Of a stretch of 64,000 nt of DNA, positions 49,400-57,333 are shown piece after piece. The position numbers were made by a program, and so were the translations under genes. The notes under the pieces were generated by a model. It searched no databases. It was not told the DNA's origin and saw only the letters and a list, made by a program, of their open reading frames with translations. The DNA comes from Actinomadura barringtoniae (GTDB taxonomy: Bacteria > Actinomycetota > Actinomycetes > Streptosporangiales > Streptosporangiaceae). The stretch's first letter is position 1; each line of letters begins with the position of its first letter. The stretch lies in contig NZ_JAGEOJ010000019.1 in assembly GCF_017573505.1 (NCBI RefSeq), forward strand, positions 1-64,000, read 5' to 3'.

Positions 49400-49423
49400 A
49401 CGGCCCCGCAATTGCGGGGCCGT
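49400..49423. terminator. Bidirectional terminator, 24-bp perfect palindrome
   Basis: A perfect palindrome whose core is CGCAATTGCG inside GGCCCC/GGGGCC arms, followed on the plus strand by ACGTTTT. It lies between the hydrolase and the convergent WhiB gene and would end both transcripts. Confidence 0.8.
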
Positions 49424-49506
49424 ACGTTTTCAGGTGGCGTGCCGGGGTGCGCGATCGGGACCGCAGGAGGACCTTTGCGGCTGCCTTGTGTGGCGTTCGA
49501 ACGACC

Positions 49507-49803
49507 TTAGGCGGCGTTGGCGCGGCGCATGCGGCGGCGACGCTCGGAGGCGCGCTCATCCTCGTTCAGACCGCCCCAGGTGCCGTACTTCTCGGGCCTG
49601 GACACCGCGTAGTCCAGGCACTCTGAACGGACCGGGCAGCCCATACAGATCTGCTTGGCCTTCCGCTCGCGAATCTCGCGCTCGGGCTGACGCTCGCCGT
49701 CGGGACCGAAGAAGAGCACAAGGTCTTCCCCCCGGCACGCCGCGGCGTCCTGCCAGCCCCAGCTGGGACGAGGGAGGTTTGCCTGCCGACGTACCTGAGC
49801 CAT
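49507..49803 (-). CDS. WhiB family iron-sulfur transcription factor
   Basis: 98 residues with the four cluster cysteines (ACRGED..., ICMGC, SEC) in C-x28-C-x2-C-x5-C spacing, followed by GTWGG and an Arg-rich DNA-binding tail (RRRRMRR). It acts as a [4Fe-4S] redox/NO-responsive regulator by binding sigma factor region 4. ATG 49803 fits the family length; a longer frame to 49884 does not. The sub-type is not certain. A gap of 173 bp separates it from the sucraseferredoxin gene. Confidence 0.93.
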   Translation of the reverse strand: MAQVRRQANLPRPSWGWQDAAACRGEDLVLFFGPDGERQPEREIRERKAKQICMGCPVRSECLDYAVSRPEKYGTWGGLNEDERASERRRRMRRANAA

Positions 49804-49976
49804 GGAACACCCACCTTGATTGGTATTACTGAGCAATTTCGGACATGGACGCTCGACGTCATGCAGTAGCGCCGAAAGGTCCAACGTCTGGAGTTGCCGC
49901 TCTGTTCCCCGCCCGGTTTGCTCCGGGACCAGAGGCCGTGCGGCAAGGGAGACCCGCGAATGGGGCCTCCGTGAGA

Positions 49977-50873
49977 TTACACGAGCGCCGCCTCGTTGAG
50001 AAGGGTGAGGTCCCTAACAATGTAGGTCTCGAGGTTCTCTTGGCACTCCGCGCCGCACGGATCGCCCGGCACGCTCTCCACGGTGACCCGGTAACGGCTC
50101 CCGTGTACTTGAACAACCGCTTCGTAGGTACTTGTTCCCGAAACCGACTCCACGGTGACCGCGTCCACCGCGAGAGCGCCCTCGTGGGCGCGAACGTGGT
50201 GCTCAGCGGCCTGCGCCGGCTCCGGAAGTCCCGCCCGGCCGCGCAGCCGGGCCAGAGTCACCTCGCCGCGGAGATAGGCCTCCACCGCCGCGACGGCCTC
50301 GTCCACGCCCAGATCGCCGTAGTAGAGGCCGTGGGGGAGGCAGACGAGGTTGGCCGCGTAGCGGTCACCGCCGACATGCGTGGTCTCCCAGACCAGGCCG
50401 CCGTAGCGGCTCGTCAGATCCCGCGCGAGCGGCGCGCCGGTGCGGGCGCAGCAGGCGTTGCGGCGCCCGTGCGTGCAGACCAGCAGGACGGGCTCGTTCA
50501 CAGGCTCACCGAAGCCGGGCCGGCGCCCGGCCGCCACGGAGGCAAGGTCGAGCCCGGCCAGCTCGGCCGCGCTCCCTGCCTCGCGGCCCTCCAGCCAGAC
50601 GTCCTCGCCCGCCGAGTAGCCCACGTAGACCTGAAAGGGCGGCGTGGGGCGCCGTCTCCCCGAACGCCGGATGAGCTGTGGCCGTACGCCCGCGGCCTGC
50701 GCCGCGCGGACGACCTCTCCGAGGGGCCCGGTGAGCTGCTCGACGCGCTCGGGCCAGGGCCCGGGGTGTTCGATCAGCAGCCAGGCGCGCGCCTTGGTCG
50801 TGGCGGTCGCGAAGCAGGACCGCTCGCCGGAGTGACTCCCCGGGCAGTGGTCACAGCTGGTCACACGCGCCAA
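49977..50873 (-). CDS. Sucrase/ferredoxin-like family protein
   Basis: About 298 residues, thioredoxin-like ferredoxin fold. The signature 'CTHGRRNACCARTGAP' (iron-sulfur Cys) and 'HVGGDRYAANLVCLPHG' are clear. The N-terminal third has further Cys (TSCDHC and RSCF). The family may bind a [2Fe-2S] cluster and is linked to iron or siderophore use in actinobacteria. TTG 50873 or GTG 50864 can start it. An iron box lies 50 bp upstream, so it is probably repressed by the iron regulator when iron is plentiful. Confidence 0.86.
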   Translation of the reverse strand: MARVTSCDHCPGSHSGERSCFATATTKARAWLLIEHPGPWPERVEQLTGPLGEVVRAAQAAGVRPQLIRRSGRRRPTPPFQVYVGYSAGEDVWLEGREAGSAAELAGLDLASVAAGRRPGFGEPVNEPVLLVCTHGRRNACCARTGAPLARDLTSRYGGLVWETTHVGGDRYAANLVCLPHGLYYGDLGVDEAVAAVEAYLRGEVTLARLRGRAGLPEPAQAAEHHVRAHEGALAVDAVTVESVSGTSTYEAVVQVHGSRYRVTVESVPGDPCGAECQENLETYIVRDLTLLNEAALV

Positions 50874-50922
50874 GACGTCAGGCCCCCGTCGTTCCGTTCA
50901 CCAAGTCGATCCGTGCAGAGAA

Positions 50923-50941
50923 TTAGGTCAGGCTAACCTAA
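50923..50941. promoter_or_regulatory. DtxR/IdeR iron box
   Basis: TTAGGTCAGGCTAACCTAA matches the 19-bp consensus TTAGGTTAGGCTAACCTAA at 18 of 19 positions. It is 50 bp before the start of the sucraseferredoxin gene and just beyond the end of glpD, so the former is the likely target. Confidence 0.85.
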
Positions 50942-50999
50942 TCCAATGCTCCCCGCCCAGCACAAGTGACATGCCTCATACCCGCGATCGGCTTCTTGA

Positions 51000-52544
51000 T
51001 CACCCGACTTCGGCGGGCGCCCGCAGCGCCGCCTCCGCGGCGGGTCCGGCGGCCTCGCGGTCGGCAGTGACCAGGCCGATCCGGGTGCGCCGGTCCAAGA
51101 GGTCGGATGTGTCCAGGGCACCCTCGTGCCGTACGGCCCAGGCCAGCTCCGCACCGATGACGGGAAGGCCCGGGACGACCGGCTCCAGCAGCGTCGCGTC
51201 CTCCCGCGCCAGCGCCGTCAGCAGCGGCGCCTCGGTGCCGTAGCGCTGCACCAGGCGGCGCGGCGCGTTCAGCCCGGCGAGCTCGCGCTGCGGCGCCGCG
51301 CCGACCAGCGGGATCCGCGCCGTACGGCTGGGCGCCGCGTCCGGGAAGGCGGCGTCGACGGCGTCCTCGGCCATCCGGCGGTAGGTGGTCAGCTTGCCGC
51401 CGACGATCGTCACCACGCCGTCGGCGGAGGTCAGCACGGCGTGCTTGCGGGAGATGTCGGCGGTCGCGCCGTCGGCGTCCAGCAGCGGGCGCAGGCCGGC
51501 GAACGCGCCGATCACCTCCGCGCGCTTGATCGGCACGTCGAGCGCGGAGTCCAGGGTGTCCAGCAGGAAGCCGATCTCGGCCTCGGTCGGGGTCGGCACG
51601 TCGGGGATCGGCCCATCGGCGGGCTCGTCGGTGAGGCCGATGTAGACGCGCCCGTCGCCCTGGGGGAGCACCAGGATGAAGCGGCTCCTGGCGCCCGGGA
51701 TCGGCACGTGCATCCCGGCGGTCAGGCCGCGCAGCGCCTCGGCCCGCACGACCAGGTGGGTGCCGCGCGAGGGGCGCAGCGCCACCCCGTCCACCAGCCC
51801 GCCCGCCCAGACCCCGGCGGCGTTGATCACGCGGCGGGCGCGGATCGTGTGCTCGGTGCCGGTCAGCTCGTCGCGGACGAGGGCGCCGTCGCCGGAGAGG
51901 GTGAGGGCGCGGCAGCGAGTGAGGATCGTGGCGCCGTGCGCGGCGGCGGTCCGGGCGATCCCGGTGACCAGGCGCGCGTCGTCGCAGAGCTGGCCGTCCC
52001 AGGACAGGAACCCGCCGCGCAGCCCGTACGGGCGCAGGGCGGGGGCGAGCCGGAGCGTCTCGACGGCCGACAGGCGGCGCGGGCCCGGCAGCACCGTGCG
52101 GGGCGTGCGCGCGGCCATCCGCAGCCCGTCACCGGCGATCAGCCCGGCGCGAGTGATCGCGGCGGCGCGGCGCGACACCATCGGCGTGAGGGGCATGACG
52201 AAGGGGAGCGCGCGGACCAGGTGCGGTGCGGTGTTCCGCATCAGGACGCCGCGTTCGACCGCGCTCTCGTGGGCCACGTCCACCAGCCCGGAAGCCAGGT
52301 AGCGCAGGCCGCCGTGGATGAGCTTGGAGCTCCAGCGCGACGTGCCGAACGCCAGGTCGTGCGCGTCGATCGCCGCGACGGACAGGCCGCGTGAGGCGGC
52401 GTCCAGGGCGACCCCGGCGCCGGTCGCGCCGAGGCCCACCACCAGGACGTCGACGACCCGGCCGGGACCGGCGGTCAGCTCGGCCAGCTCGCGTTCGCGC
52501 CGGGCGGCGTTGAGCGAGGACCGTACGGGCGTGATGGCGTTCAT
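51000..52544 (-). CDS. glpD: Glycerol-3-phosphate dehydrogenase, FAD-dependent
   Basis: 514 residues. FAD loop 'VVGLGATGAGVALDAASRGLSV', then 'AFGTSRWSSKLIHGGLRYL', which is diagnostic of GlpD. It oxidises glycerol 3-phosphate to DHAP and passes electrons to the quinone pool. The C-terminal domain is intact ('YGTEAPLL', 'VRHEGALDTSDLLDRRTRIG'). ATG 52544 is within the stop of the upstream TetR gene (ATGA); a much longer open frame upstream is a shadow of the FAD enzyme on the other strand. DHAP is the precursor for ether lipid made by the neighbouring enzyme. Confidence 0.94.
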   Translation of the reverse strand: MNAITPVRSSLNAARRERELAELTAGPGRVVDVLVVGLGATGAGVALDAASRGLSVAAIDAHDLAFGTSRWSSKLIHGGLRYLASGLVDVAHESAVERGVLMRNTAPHLVRALPFVMPLTPMVSRRAAAITRAGLIAGDGLRMAARTPRTVLPGPRRLSAVETLRLAPALRPYGLRGGFLSWDGQLCDDARLVTGIARTAAAHGATILTRCRALTLSGDGALVRDELTGTEHTIRARRVINAAGVWAGGLVDGVALRPSRGTHLVVRAEALRGLTAGMHVPIPGARSRFILVLPQGDGRVYIGLTDEPADGPIPDVPTPTEAEIGFLLDTLDSALDVPIKRAEVIGAFAGLRPLLDADGATADISRKHAVLTSADGVVTIVGGKLTTYRRMAEDAVDAAFPDAAPSRTARIPLVGAAPQRELAGLNAPRRLVQRYGTEAPLLTALAREDATLLEPVVPGLPVIGAELAWAVRHEGALDTSDLLDRRTRIGLVTADREAAGPAAEAALRAPAEVG

Positions 52545-53137
52545 GGTGCGAGCGTCCTCTCCAGGATGTGGCGCAGCTCGGTGTCGAGGGCGTCGGCGTT
52601 CAGCTCGGGGTCGTCGGCGTCGGTCATGGTCGGCCCGGACAGGGCGAACGACTGGACGACCAGCAGCACGGTGCGGGCCTGGAGGTCGGCGTTGCCGGGA
52701 CGCACGGTGCCGTCCTCGTGCCCGGCGCGGATCGCCGCCTCGAAGATCTCCAGGAAGGCGTCCTGGCTGGCGCCCCTGCGGTCGAGCATGTAGGGCAGCA
52801 GCAGCTCGGGGTCGACCTCGACGATCTTGCGCAGCAGCGGATGGCCGCGGAACGTCCTGACGCCCGCGACCAGGCTGTTGACCAGGCGCTCCAGCACCGG
52901 CGAGCCGTCGTCGGGCGGCCGTACGTCGACGGCGACCTCGATCCACTCGCGGGTCATCAGGTCGGCGACGATGGTCCGCACGTCCGGCCAGCGCCGGTAG
53001 AGCGTCATCCGCGAGACCCCGGCGCGGCGGGCGATGTCGGTCAGCGTGGTGCGGCGCACGCCGACGGCCAGCACGCAGTCGCGCGCGGCGTCGAGCACGG
53101 TGTCGTCCGCGGTCCTGTTGTGACGATTCGACGTCAT
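52541..53137 (-). CDS. TetR family regulator of the glycerolipid genes
   Basis: 198 residues. Helix-turn-helix 'TTLTDIARRAGVSRMTLYRRWPD' and a helical ligand domain. It is upstream of glpD (ATGA overlap) and divergent from the ADPS-like gene. TACACT lies seven bases before ATG 53137, fitting a leaderless mRNA. The gap between the divergent genes is only 43 bp and contains a 10-bp palindrome CGAACGTTCG (53156-53165), which may be its operator. Confidence 0.9.
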   Translation of the reverse strand: MTSNRHNRTADDTVLDAARDCVLAVGVRRTTLTDIARRAGVSRMTLYRRWPDVRTIVADLMTREWIEVAVDVRPPDDGSPVLERLVNSLVAGVRTFRGHPLLRKIVEVDPELLLPYMLDRRGASQDAFLEIFEAAIRAGHEDGTVRPGNADLQARTVLLVVQSFALSGPTMTDADDPELNADALDTELRHILERTLAP

Positions 53138-53180
53138 GTGTCACAGTGTAAGCCACGAACGTTCGACAAGGGAGGGCGCG

Positions 53181-54782
53181 GTGACCGGGGACATGCTGTG
53201 GAGCGGCTGGGGCGACCCGGCCAAGGCCACGCCCCTGCCGGACTCGGTGGTCGGTCTGCTGCGCGACCTGCTCGGCGTGAAGCCGGTCGAGGCGCCGCCG
53301 AAGGCGCTGGAGGAGATCGAGGTCGCCGCGACCCGGCTGTCCGGCGGCGACCTGGCCGCACTCGGCGCCGAGGTGGGCGCGGCGAACGTGCTGACCGGCG
53401 TCGAGGCCCGCGTCCGCCACACCCGGGGCAAGTCCACTCCCGACCTGCTGCGCATCCGCTCCGGCGAGACCGCCGACGCCCCGGACGCCGTCGTGCTGCC
53501 CGGCTCGCACGACGAGGTCCTCGCGGCGCTGCGCCTGTGCTCGCAGCGGCGGATCGCGGTCGTCCCGTTCGGCGGCGGAACCTCGGTCGTCGGCGGGCTC
53601 GCACCCCAGGGCGTGACCTCGTTCGTCGCCCTGGACCTGCGGCGGATGGACGCCCTGGTCTCCATCGACGAGGTGTCGCGCACGGCCGTTCTGCAGCCGG
53701 GCCTGCGCGCGCCGCAGGCCGAGGCGCTGCTGCGCGAACGCGGCTACACCCTCGGGCACTTCCCGCAGTCCTACGAGTGGGCCACGATCGGCGGCTTCGC
53801 GGCGGCCCGTTCCAGCGGCCAGGCCTCGGCCGGGTACGGGCGGTTCGACGAGATGGTCGTCGGGCTCACCGTCGCGACCCCCGAAGGCGACCTCGACCTC
53901 GGTCGCGCGCCCCGCTCGGCCGCCGGGCCGGACCTGCGCCAGCTCGTGCTCGGCTCGGAGGGCGCGTTCGGCGTGATCACCTCGGTCACCGTGAAGATCC
54001 ATCCCGTGCCCGCGTCGGCCGCCTACGAGGGCTGGCGCTTCGGCTCGTTCGAGGCGGGCGCCGCGGCGCTGCGGCGGATCGCCCAGGACGGCCCGATGCC
54101 GGTCGTGCTGCGGCTGTCCGACGAGACCGAGACCATGATCGGGCTCGCCGACCCCGGCGCCGTCGGCGGCGGCCTGCCGGACGCGGCCGGATGCCTGGCC
54201 GTGATCGGCTTCGAGGGCACGCCGGACGAGATCACCGAACGGCAGATCAAGGTGCGGGCCGCACTGCGCGAGGCGGGCGGCGAGCTCCTCGGCGACGAGC
54301 CGGGGGACAAGTGGCGGCACGGGCGCTTCAACGCGCCCTACCTGCGGGACGCGCTCCTGGACGTCGGCGCGTTCGCCGAGACGCTGGAGACCGCGACGTT
54401 CTGGTCCGGCATCCCCGCGCTGTACGAGGCGGTCAAGGGCGCGCTCACCACGACGCTGGCGGGCGCGGGCACGCCGCCGCTGGTGATGTGCCACATCTCG
54501 CACGTCTATCCGGCCGGCGCCTCCCTCTACTTCACCGTCGTCTCCGCGCAAGGTGAGGACGCCCTGGCGCACTGGGAGAAGGCCAAGCACGCGGCCAACG
54601 ACGCGATCATCGCGGCGGGCGGCACGATCAGCCATCATCACGGGGTGGGCACCGACCACCGCGACTGGTACGCCCGGGAGATCGGCCCGCTCGGCATGGA
54701 CGTGCTGCAGGCCGTCAAGGACCGGCTCGACCCCGCCGGGATCCTCAACCCCGGCGTCCTGATCGTTCCGGAGCACGAATGA
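53181..54782 (+). CDS. Alkyldihydroxyacetonephosphate synthase-like FAD enzyme
   Basis: 533 residues of the VAO/FAD-linked oxidase family. The PP-loop is 'VPFGGGTSVVGGL', and the C-terminal His triplet 'ISHHHGVGTDHRDWY' and 'ISHVYPAGASLYFT' are features of the ether-lipid enzyme that exchanges the acyl group of acyl-DHAP for a fatty alcohol. GTG 53181 follows GGGAGG by five bases; the earlier frame has no family match. Divergent from TetR-glpD and followed by a lipid kinase, so a glycerolipid role is likely. A D-lactate or glycolate oxidase role is the alternative. Confidence 0.86.
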   Translation: MTGDMLWSGWGDPAKATPLPDSVVGLLRDLLGVKPVEAPPKALEEIEVAATRLSGGDLAALGAEVGAANVLTGVEARVRHTRGKSTPDLLRIRSGETADAPDAVVLPGSHDEVLAALRLCSQRRIAVVPFGGGTSVVGGLAPQGVTSFVALDLRRMDALVSIDEVSRTAVLQPGLRAPQAEALLRERGYTLGHFPQSYEWATIGGFAAARSSGQASAGYGRFDEMVVGLTVATPEGDLDLGRAPRSAAGPDLRQLVLGSEGAFGVITSVTVKIHPVPASAAYEGWRFGSFEAGAAALRRIAQDGPMPVVLRLSDETETMIGLADPGAVGGGLPDAAGCLAVIGFEGTPDEITERQIKVRAALREAGGELLGDEPGDKWRHGRFNAPYLRDALLDVGAFAETLETATFWSGIPALYEAVKGALTTTLAGAGTPPLVMCHISHVYPAGASLYFTVVSAQGEDALAHWEKAKHAANDAIIAAGGTISHHHGVGTDHRDWYAREIGPLGMDVLQAVKDRLDPAGILNPGVLIVPEHE

Positions 54783-54809
54783 GCGAGCGGAGCGAGCGTC
54801 CCGGGAGGC

Positions 54810-54829
54810 GTGGGGGGTCGTCCCCCCAC
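54810..54829 (+). other. Intercistronic hairpin before the lipid kinase
   Basis: GTGGGGGG-TCGT-CCCCCCAC is a perfect 8-bp stem next to the GGAGGAG ribosome site of the lipid kinase. Upstream is GAGCGAGCGGAGCGAGC (54781-54797), a motif often seen in actinomycete intergenic regions. It may stabilise or separate the transcript. Confidence 0.5.
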
Positions 54830-54840
54830 AAGGAGGAGAG

Positions 54841-55722
54841 ATGAGCCGAACGTTCACCGCGGTCGTCAACCCGGCCGCGGGCGGATCCGCCTCGGCCGCG
54901 CGGCTGATCCCGCTCGCCAAGCTGCTGCGCGAGGCCGGCGCCGAGGTCGTCGTGGAGTACAGCTGCGGTCTTGAGCACGCCACCGCCCTCGCCCGGGGCG
55001 CGGCGGCGAACGGGCACGTGGTGCTCGGCGTGGGCGGCGACGGCATGGTCGGCTGCGTCGGCGGCGCGCTGGCCGGATCCGAGGCGATCCTCGGCATCGT
55101 GCCCGCCGGGCGCGGCAACGACTTCGCCCGCCAGCTCGGCCTCCCCAAGAAGACCGAGGAACTGGCCGCGCTGCTGCTGGAGGGCGAGCCGCGCGCCGTG
55201 GACGCGATCGAGGCCAACGGCGTGCCCGTGCTCGGCAGCGTCTACGCGGGCGTGGACGCGGTCGCCAACGACAACGCCAACAAGACGCGGATCTTCAAGG
55301 GGCAGGCGGCCTACACCGTCGGCGCGCTGCGGGCGATCCTCGGCTGGCGTCCCGCCGCCTACCGGGTGACCATCGACGGCCAGGTCCACGAGGAACGCGG
55401 ATTCACGGTCGTCGCCGCCAACTCGGGCTACTACGGTTTCGGACGCCATATCGCCCCGGACGCCCGGCACGATGACGGGCTGCTGGACGTCGTCATCATC
55501 GGGCAGGCGCGCAAGACCCTGTTCGTCCAGGTGATGCGGGAGCTGGAGGACGGCTCGCACGTACGGCGCCCGCAGGTCACCGTGCTGCGCGGGCGCGAGG
55601 TCCGGATCGAGCTGACCGAGCCGGGCCGCAGGCTGCCCTACGGCGCCGACGGCGAGCTGCCGGGCGAGCTGCCCGTGACGGCCAAGGTCATGCCGGGTGC
55701 CCTGAGGGTCCTCGCACCCTGA
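54841..55722 (+). CDS. Diacylglycerol kinase family lipid kinase
   Basis: 293 residues, of the DagK/YegS/sphingosine kinase family. The NTP-binding motif is 'VGGDGMVGCVGGALAGSE' (GGDG near 64-67), the N-terminal 'VVNPAAGGSA' is the usual start, and 'AGRGNDFARQLGL' is conserved. It phosphorylates a lipid alcohol such as diacylglycerol. GGAGGAG precedes ATG 54841 by four or five bases. Probably in one operon with the ADPS-like gene. Confidence 0.92.
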   Translation: MSRTFTAVVNPAAGGSASAARLIPLAKLLREAGAEVVVEYSCGLEHATALARGAAANGHVVLGVGGDGMVGCVGGALAGSEAILGIVPAGRGNDFARQLGLPKKTEELAALLLEGEPRAVDAIEANGVPVLGSVYAGVDAVANDNANKTRIFKGQAAYTVGALRAILGWRPAAYRVTIDGQVHEERGFTVVAANSGYYGFGRHIAPDARHDDGLLDVVIIGQARKTLFVQVMRELEDGSHVRRPQVTVLRGREVRIELTEPGRRLPYGADGELPGELPVTAKVMPGALRVLAP

Positions 55723-56043
55723 GAAATGCCCCGGAACGAAAGCTTGGCCCGGGCATTCTGGTCAGTTTGCAAACCCATTACGGATGTCCTTATAGCGTTC
55801 CTGTACGTCCCGATTTCGGGACCCGTGGTTGTCTGCGTCGACATCATGAGAGGCGATGGCTAGGCCTCGCCGTTCTGGGGGGACTCATGATGTCCGCAGA
55901 CGCCCGAGCCGTGGTGGCGCCGGTGTCTACGGGGGTGGCCCCGGCGTCCACCACAGCTCCAATTCCCAGCGGCTACTCGGGCGGCGCTCCTTCTCCGGGC
56001 GCCGCTTCTCCGCTTCTCACACTCTTTCTCGTAGAGTGATCCT
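55723..56043. other. Intergenic region before yccF
   Basis: No confident gene. A 50-residue frame at 55887-56039 (plus strand) has a GGGGGGAC ribosome-like site and starts MMSADARAVV, but is Pro/Ala/Ser/Gly-rich without a family. The region is otherwise GC-rich and ends in TC-rich sequence (56005-56032) just before the GTG start. Confidence 0.4.
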
Positions 56044-56442
56044 GTGCGCACCCTGCTGAACATCATCTGGCTTGTCCTGTCGGGGTTCTGGATGGCCATC
56101 GGATATGCCATCGCGGGCATCATCTGCTTCATCCTGATCGTCACGATCCCCTTCGGCATCGCCTCGTTCCGGATCGCCATGTTCGCCCTCTGGCCGTTCG
56201 GCAACACCGTCGTGCGGCGGGCCGACGCGGGCGCCGGCTCCTGCGTCGGCAACGTCATCTGGGTCGTCGTGGCGGGCTGGTGGCTGGCCCTCGGGCACCT
56301 GGTGACGGGCATCGCCCTGTGCATCACGATCATCGGGATCCCGTTCGGCATCGCCAACTTCAAGCTCATCCCGGTGTCGCTGCTGCCGCTCGGGCGCGAG
56401 ATCGTGCCGACGCACGACACGCGTACGTTCACCGTCGAGTAG
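56044..56442 (+). CDS. YccF family membrane protein
   Basis: 132 residues, with four hydrophobic segments in two similar halves: 'LNIIWLVLSGFWMAIGYAIAGI..IPFGIASFRIA' and 'GNVIWVVVAGWWLALGHLVTGI..IPFGIANFKLI'. The repeated NxxW/GIPFG pattern is the YccF signature. Function unknown. GTG 56044 is used because the family start falls here. Confidence 0.87.
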   Translation: MRTLLNIIWLVLSGFWMAIGYAIAGIICFILIVTIPFGIASFRIAMFALWPFGNTVVRRADAGAGSCVGNVIWVVVAGWWLALGHLVTGIALCITIIGIPFGIANFKLIPVSLLPLGREIVPTHDTRTFTVE

Positions 56443-56484
56443 AGGTCGGCGCGCCCGCGCGCTACGCTCCTTCACCTCTGGATC

Positions 56485-56500
56485 TGTGACCCAGATCTCA
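56485..56500. promoter_or_regulatory. CRP-like site before the DUF485/symporter operon
   Basis: TGTGA-N6-TCTCA matches the CRP consensus TGTGA-N6-TCACA at nine of ten defined bases. It is about 155 bp before the first gene of the symporter operon. It overlaps a GATCTG/CAGATC inverted repeat. CRP regulates acetate uptake genes in other bacteria. Confidence 0.5.
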
Positions 56501-56655
56501 TTACTGCATCGAGCATGCATCGAGCGTGTCTCCGCTCTTCAGCACCGAACAAGTCCTTGGTCAAATGGCCTGCACCGGTCACGCCGGAGCGCATTGCCGC
56601 GACGGCGCGCGGTGACAGTGTCGTCGGGGAGCGATCTTTTCCTCCGGAGGTGTGC

Positions 56656-57333
56656 GTGACAGCGGAAACGCCCGGGCCCGCGTCGGGTTCCGCGGGTGGT
56701 CTCGACAACGAGGCCTATGTACGGCTGAATGAGAGTCCGGAGTTCCAGCGCCTCCGGCATGCGTTCCGCCGCTTCGTCTTCCCCATGACGGCGGCGTTCC
56801 TGGCCTGGTACCTGCTCTACGTGGTGCTGTCGGCGTACGCGCGCGGCTTCATGGGGACCAAGGTGGTCGGCGAGATCAACGTGGCGTTGATCTTCGGACT
56901 GCTGCAGTTCGTCTCCACCTTCCTCATCGCCTGGGCGTACGAGCGGTACGCGAGCAAGAAGCTCGAGCCGCTCGCCGCGGCGGTCGTGGCCGAGGCCCCG
57001 AGCGTCGAGGCCGCCGTCGAGGCGGAGGAGTCCGGGGAATCCGAGGCCGCCGAGGCTCCGGCCCCGGCCGCCGAGGAGCCGCCCGCCGAGGAGCCCGAGG
57101 CCGAGGAGTCTCCGGCCGCCGAGGCCGCGGAGACCACCGAAGAGGAGTCCCCGGCCGAGGAGTCCGCCGAGGGCGAGAAGTCTACGGCAGCGGAGGCGGA
57201 GACCCCCGAGGCCGAGGGCGGCAAGCCTGCGGCGCCGGAGTCCGAGGCGTCCGAGTCCGAGGCGTCCGACGCCGACAAGCCGAGCGCCGGTAAGCCGGAC
57301 GGCGATGCCCCGAAGGGGGAGGAGACCAAGTGA
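56656..57333 (+). CDS. DUF485 membrane protein with acidic tail
   Basis: 225 residues. Two hydrophobic helices (about 45-65 and 75-100) form a DUF485 module, the usual small partner of an ActP-type symporter ('SPEFQRLRHAFRRFVFPMTAAFLAWYLLYV'). The C-terminal half (about 115-225) is Glu/Ala/Pro/Ser-rich, strongly acidic and probably disordered, unlike the short typical DUF485. GTG 56656 follows GGAGG by five bases. It overlaps the symporter (TGATG). Confidence 0.85.
   Translation: MTAETPGPASGSAGGLDNEAYVRLNESPEFQRLRHAFRRFVFPMTAAFLAWYLLYVVLSAYARGFMGTKVVGEINVALIFGLLQFVSTFLIAWAYERYASKKLEPLAAAVVAEAPSVEAAVEAEESGESEAAEAPAPAAEEPPAEEPEAEESPAAEAAETTEEESPAEESAEGEKSTAAEAETPEAEGGKPAAPESEASESEASDADKPSAGKPDGDAPKGEETK

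Noticed and set aside
52545..55217. Extension of the glpD frame to 1405 codons
   Set aside because: The GlpD N-terminus starts at 52544; upstream sequence is antisense to the ADPS-like and lipid kinase genes.
55887..56039. 50-codon frame before yccF
   Set aside because: Ribosome-like site but low-complexity Ala/Pro/Ser sequence with no hydrophobic or domain pattern; coding nature not supported.
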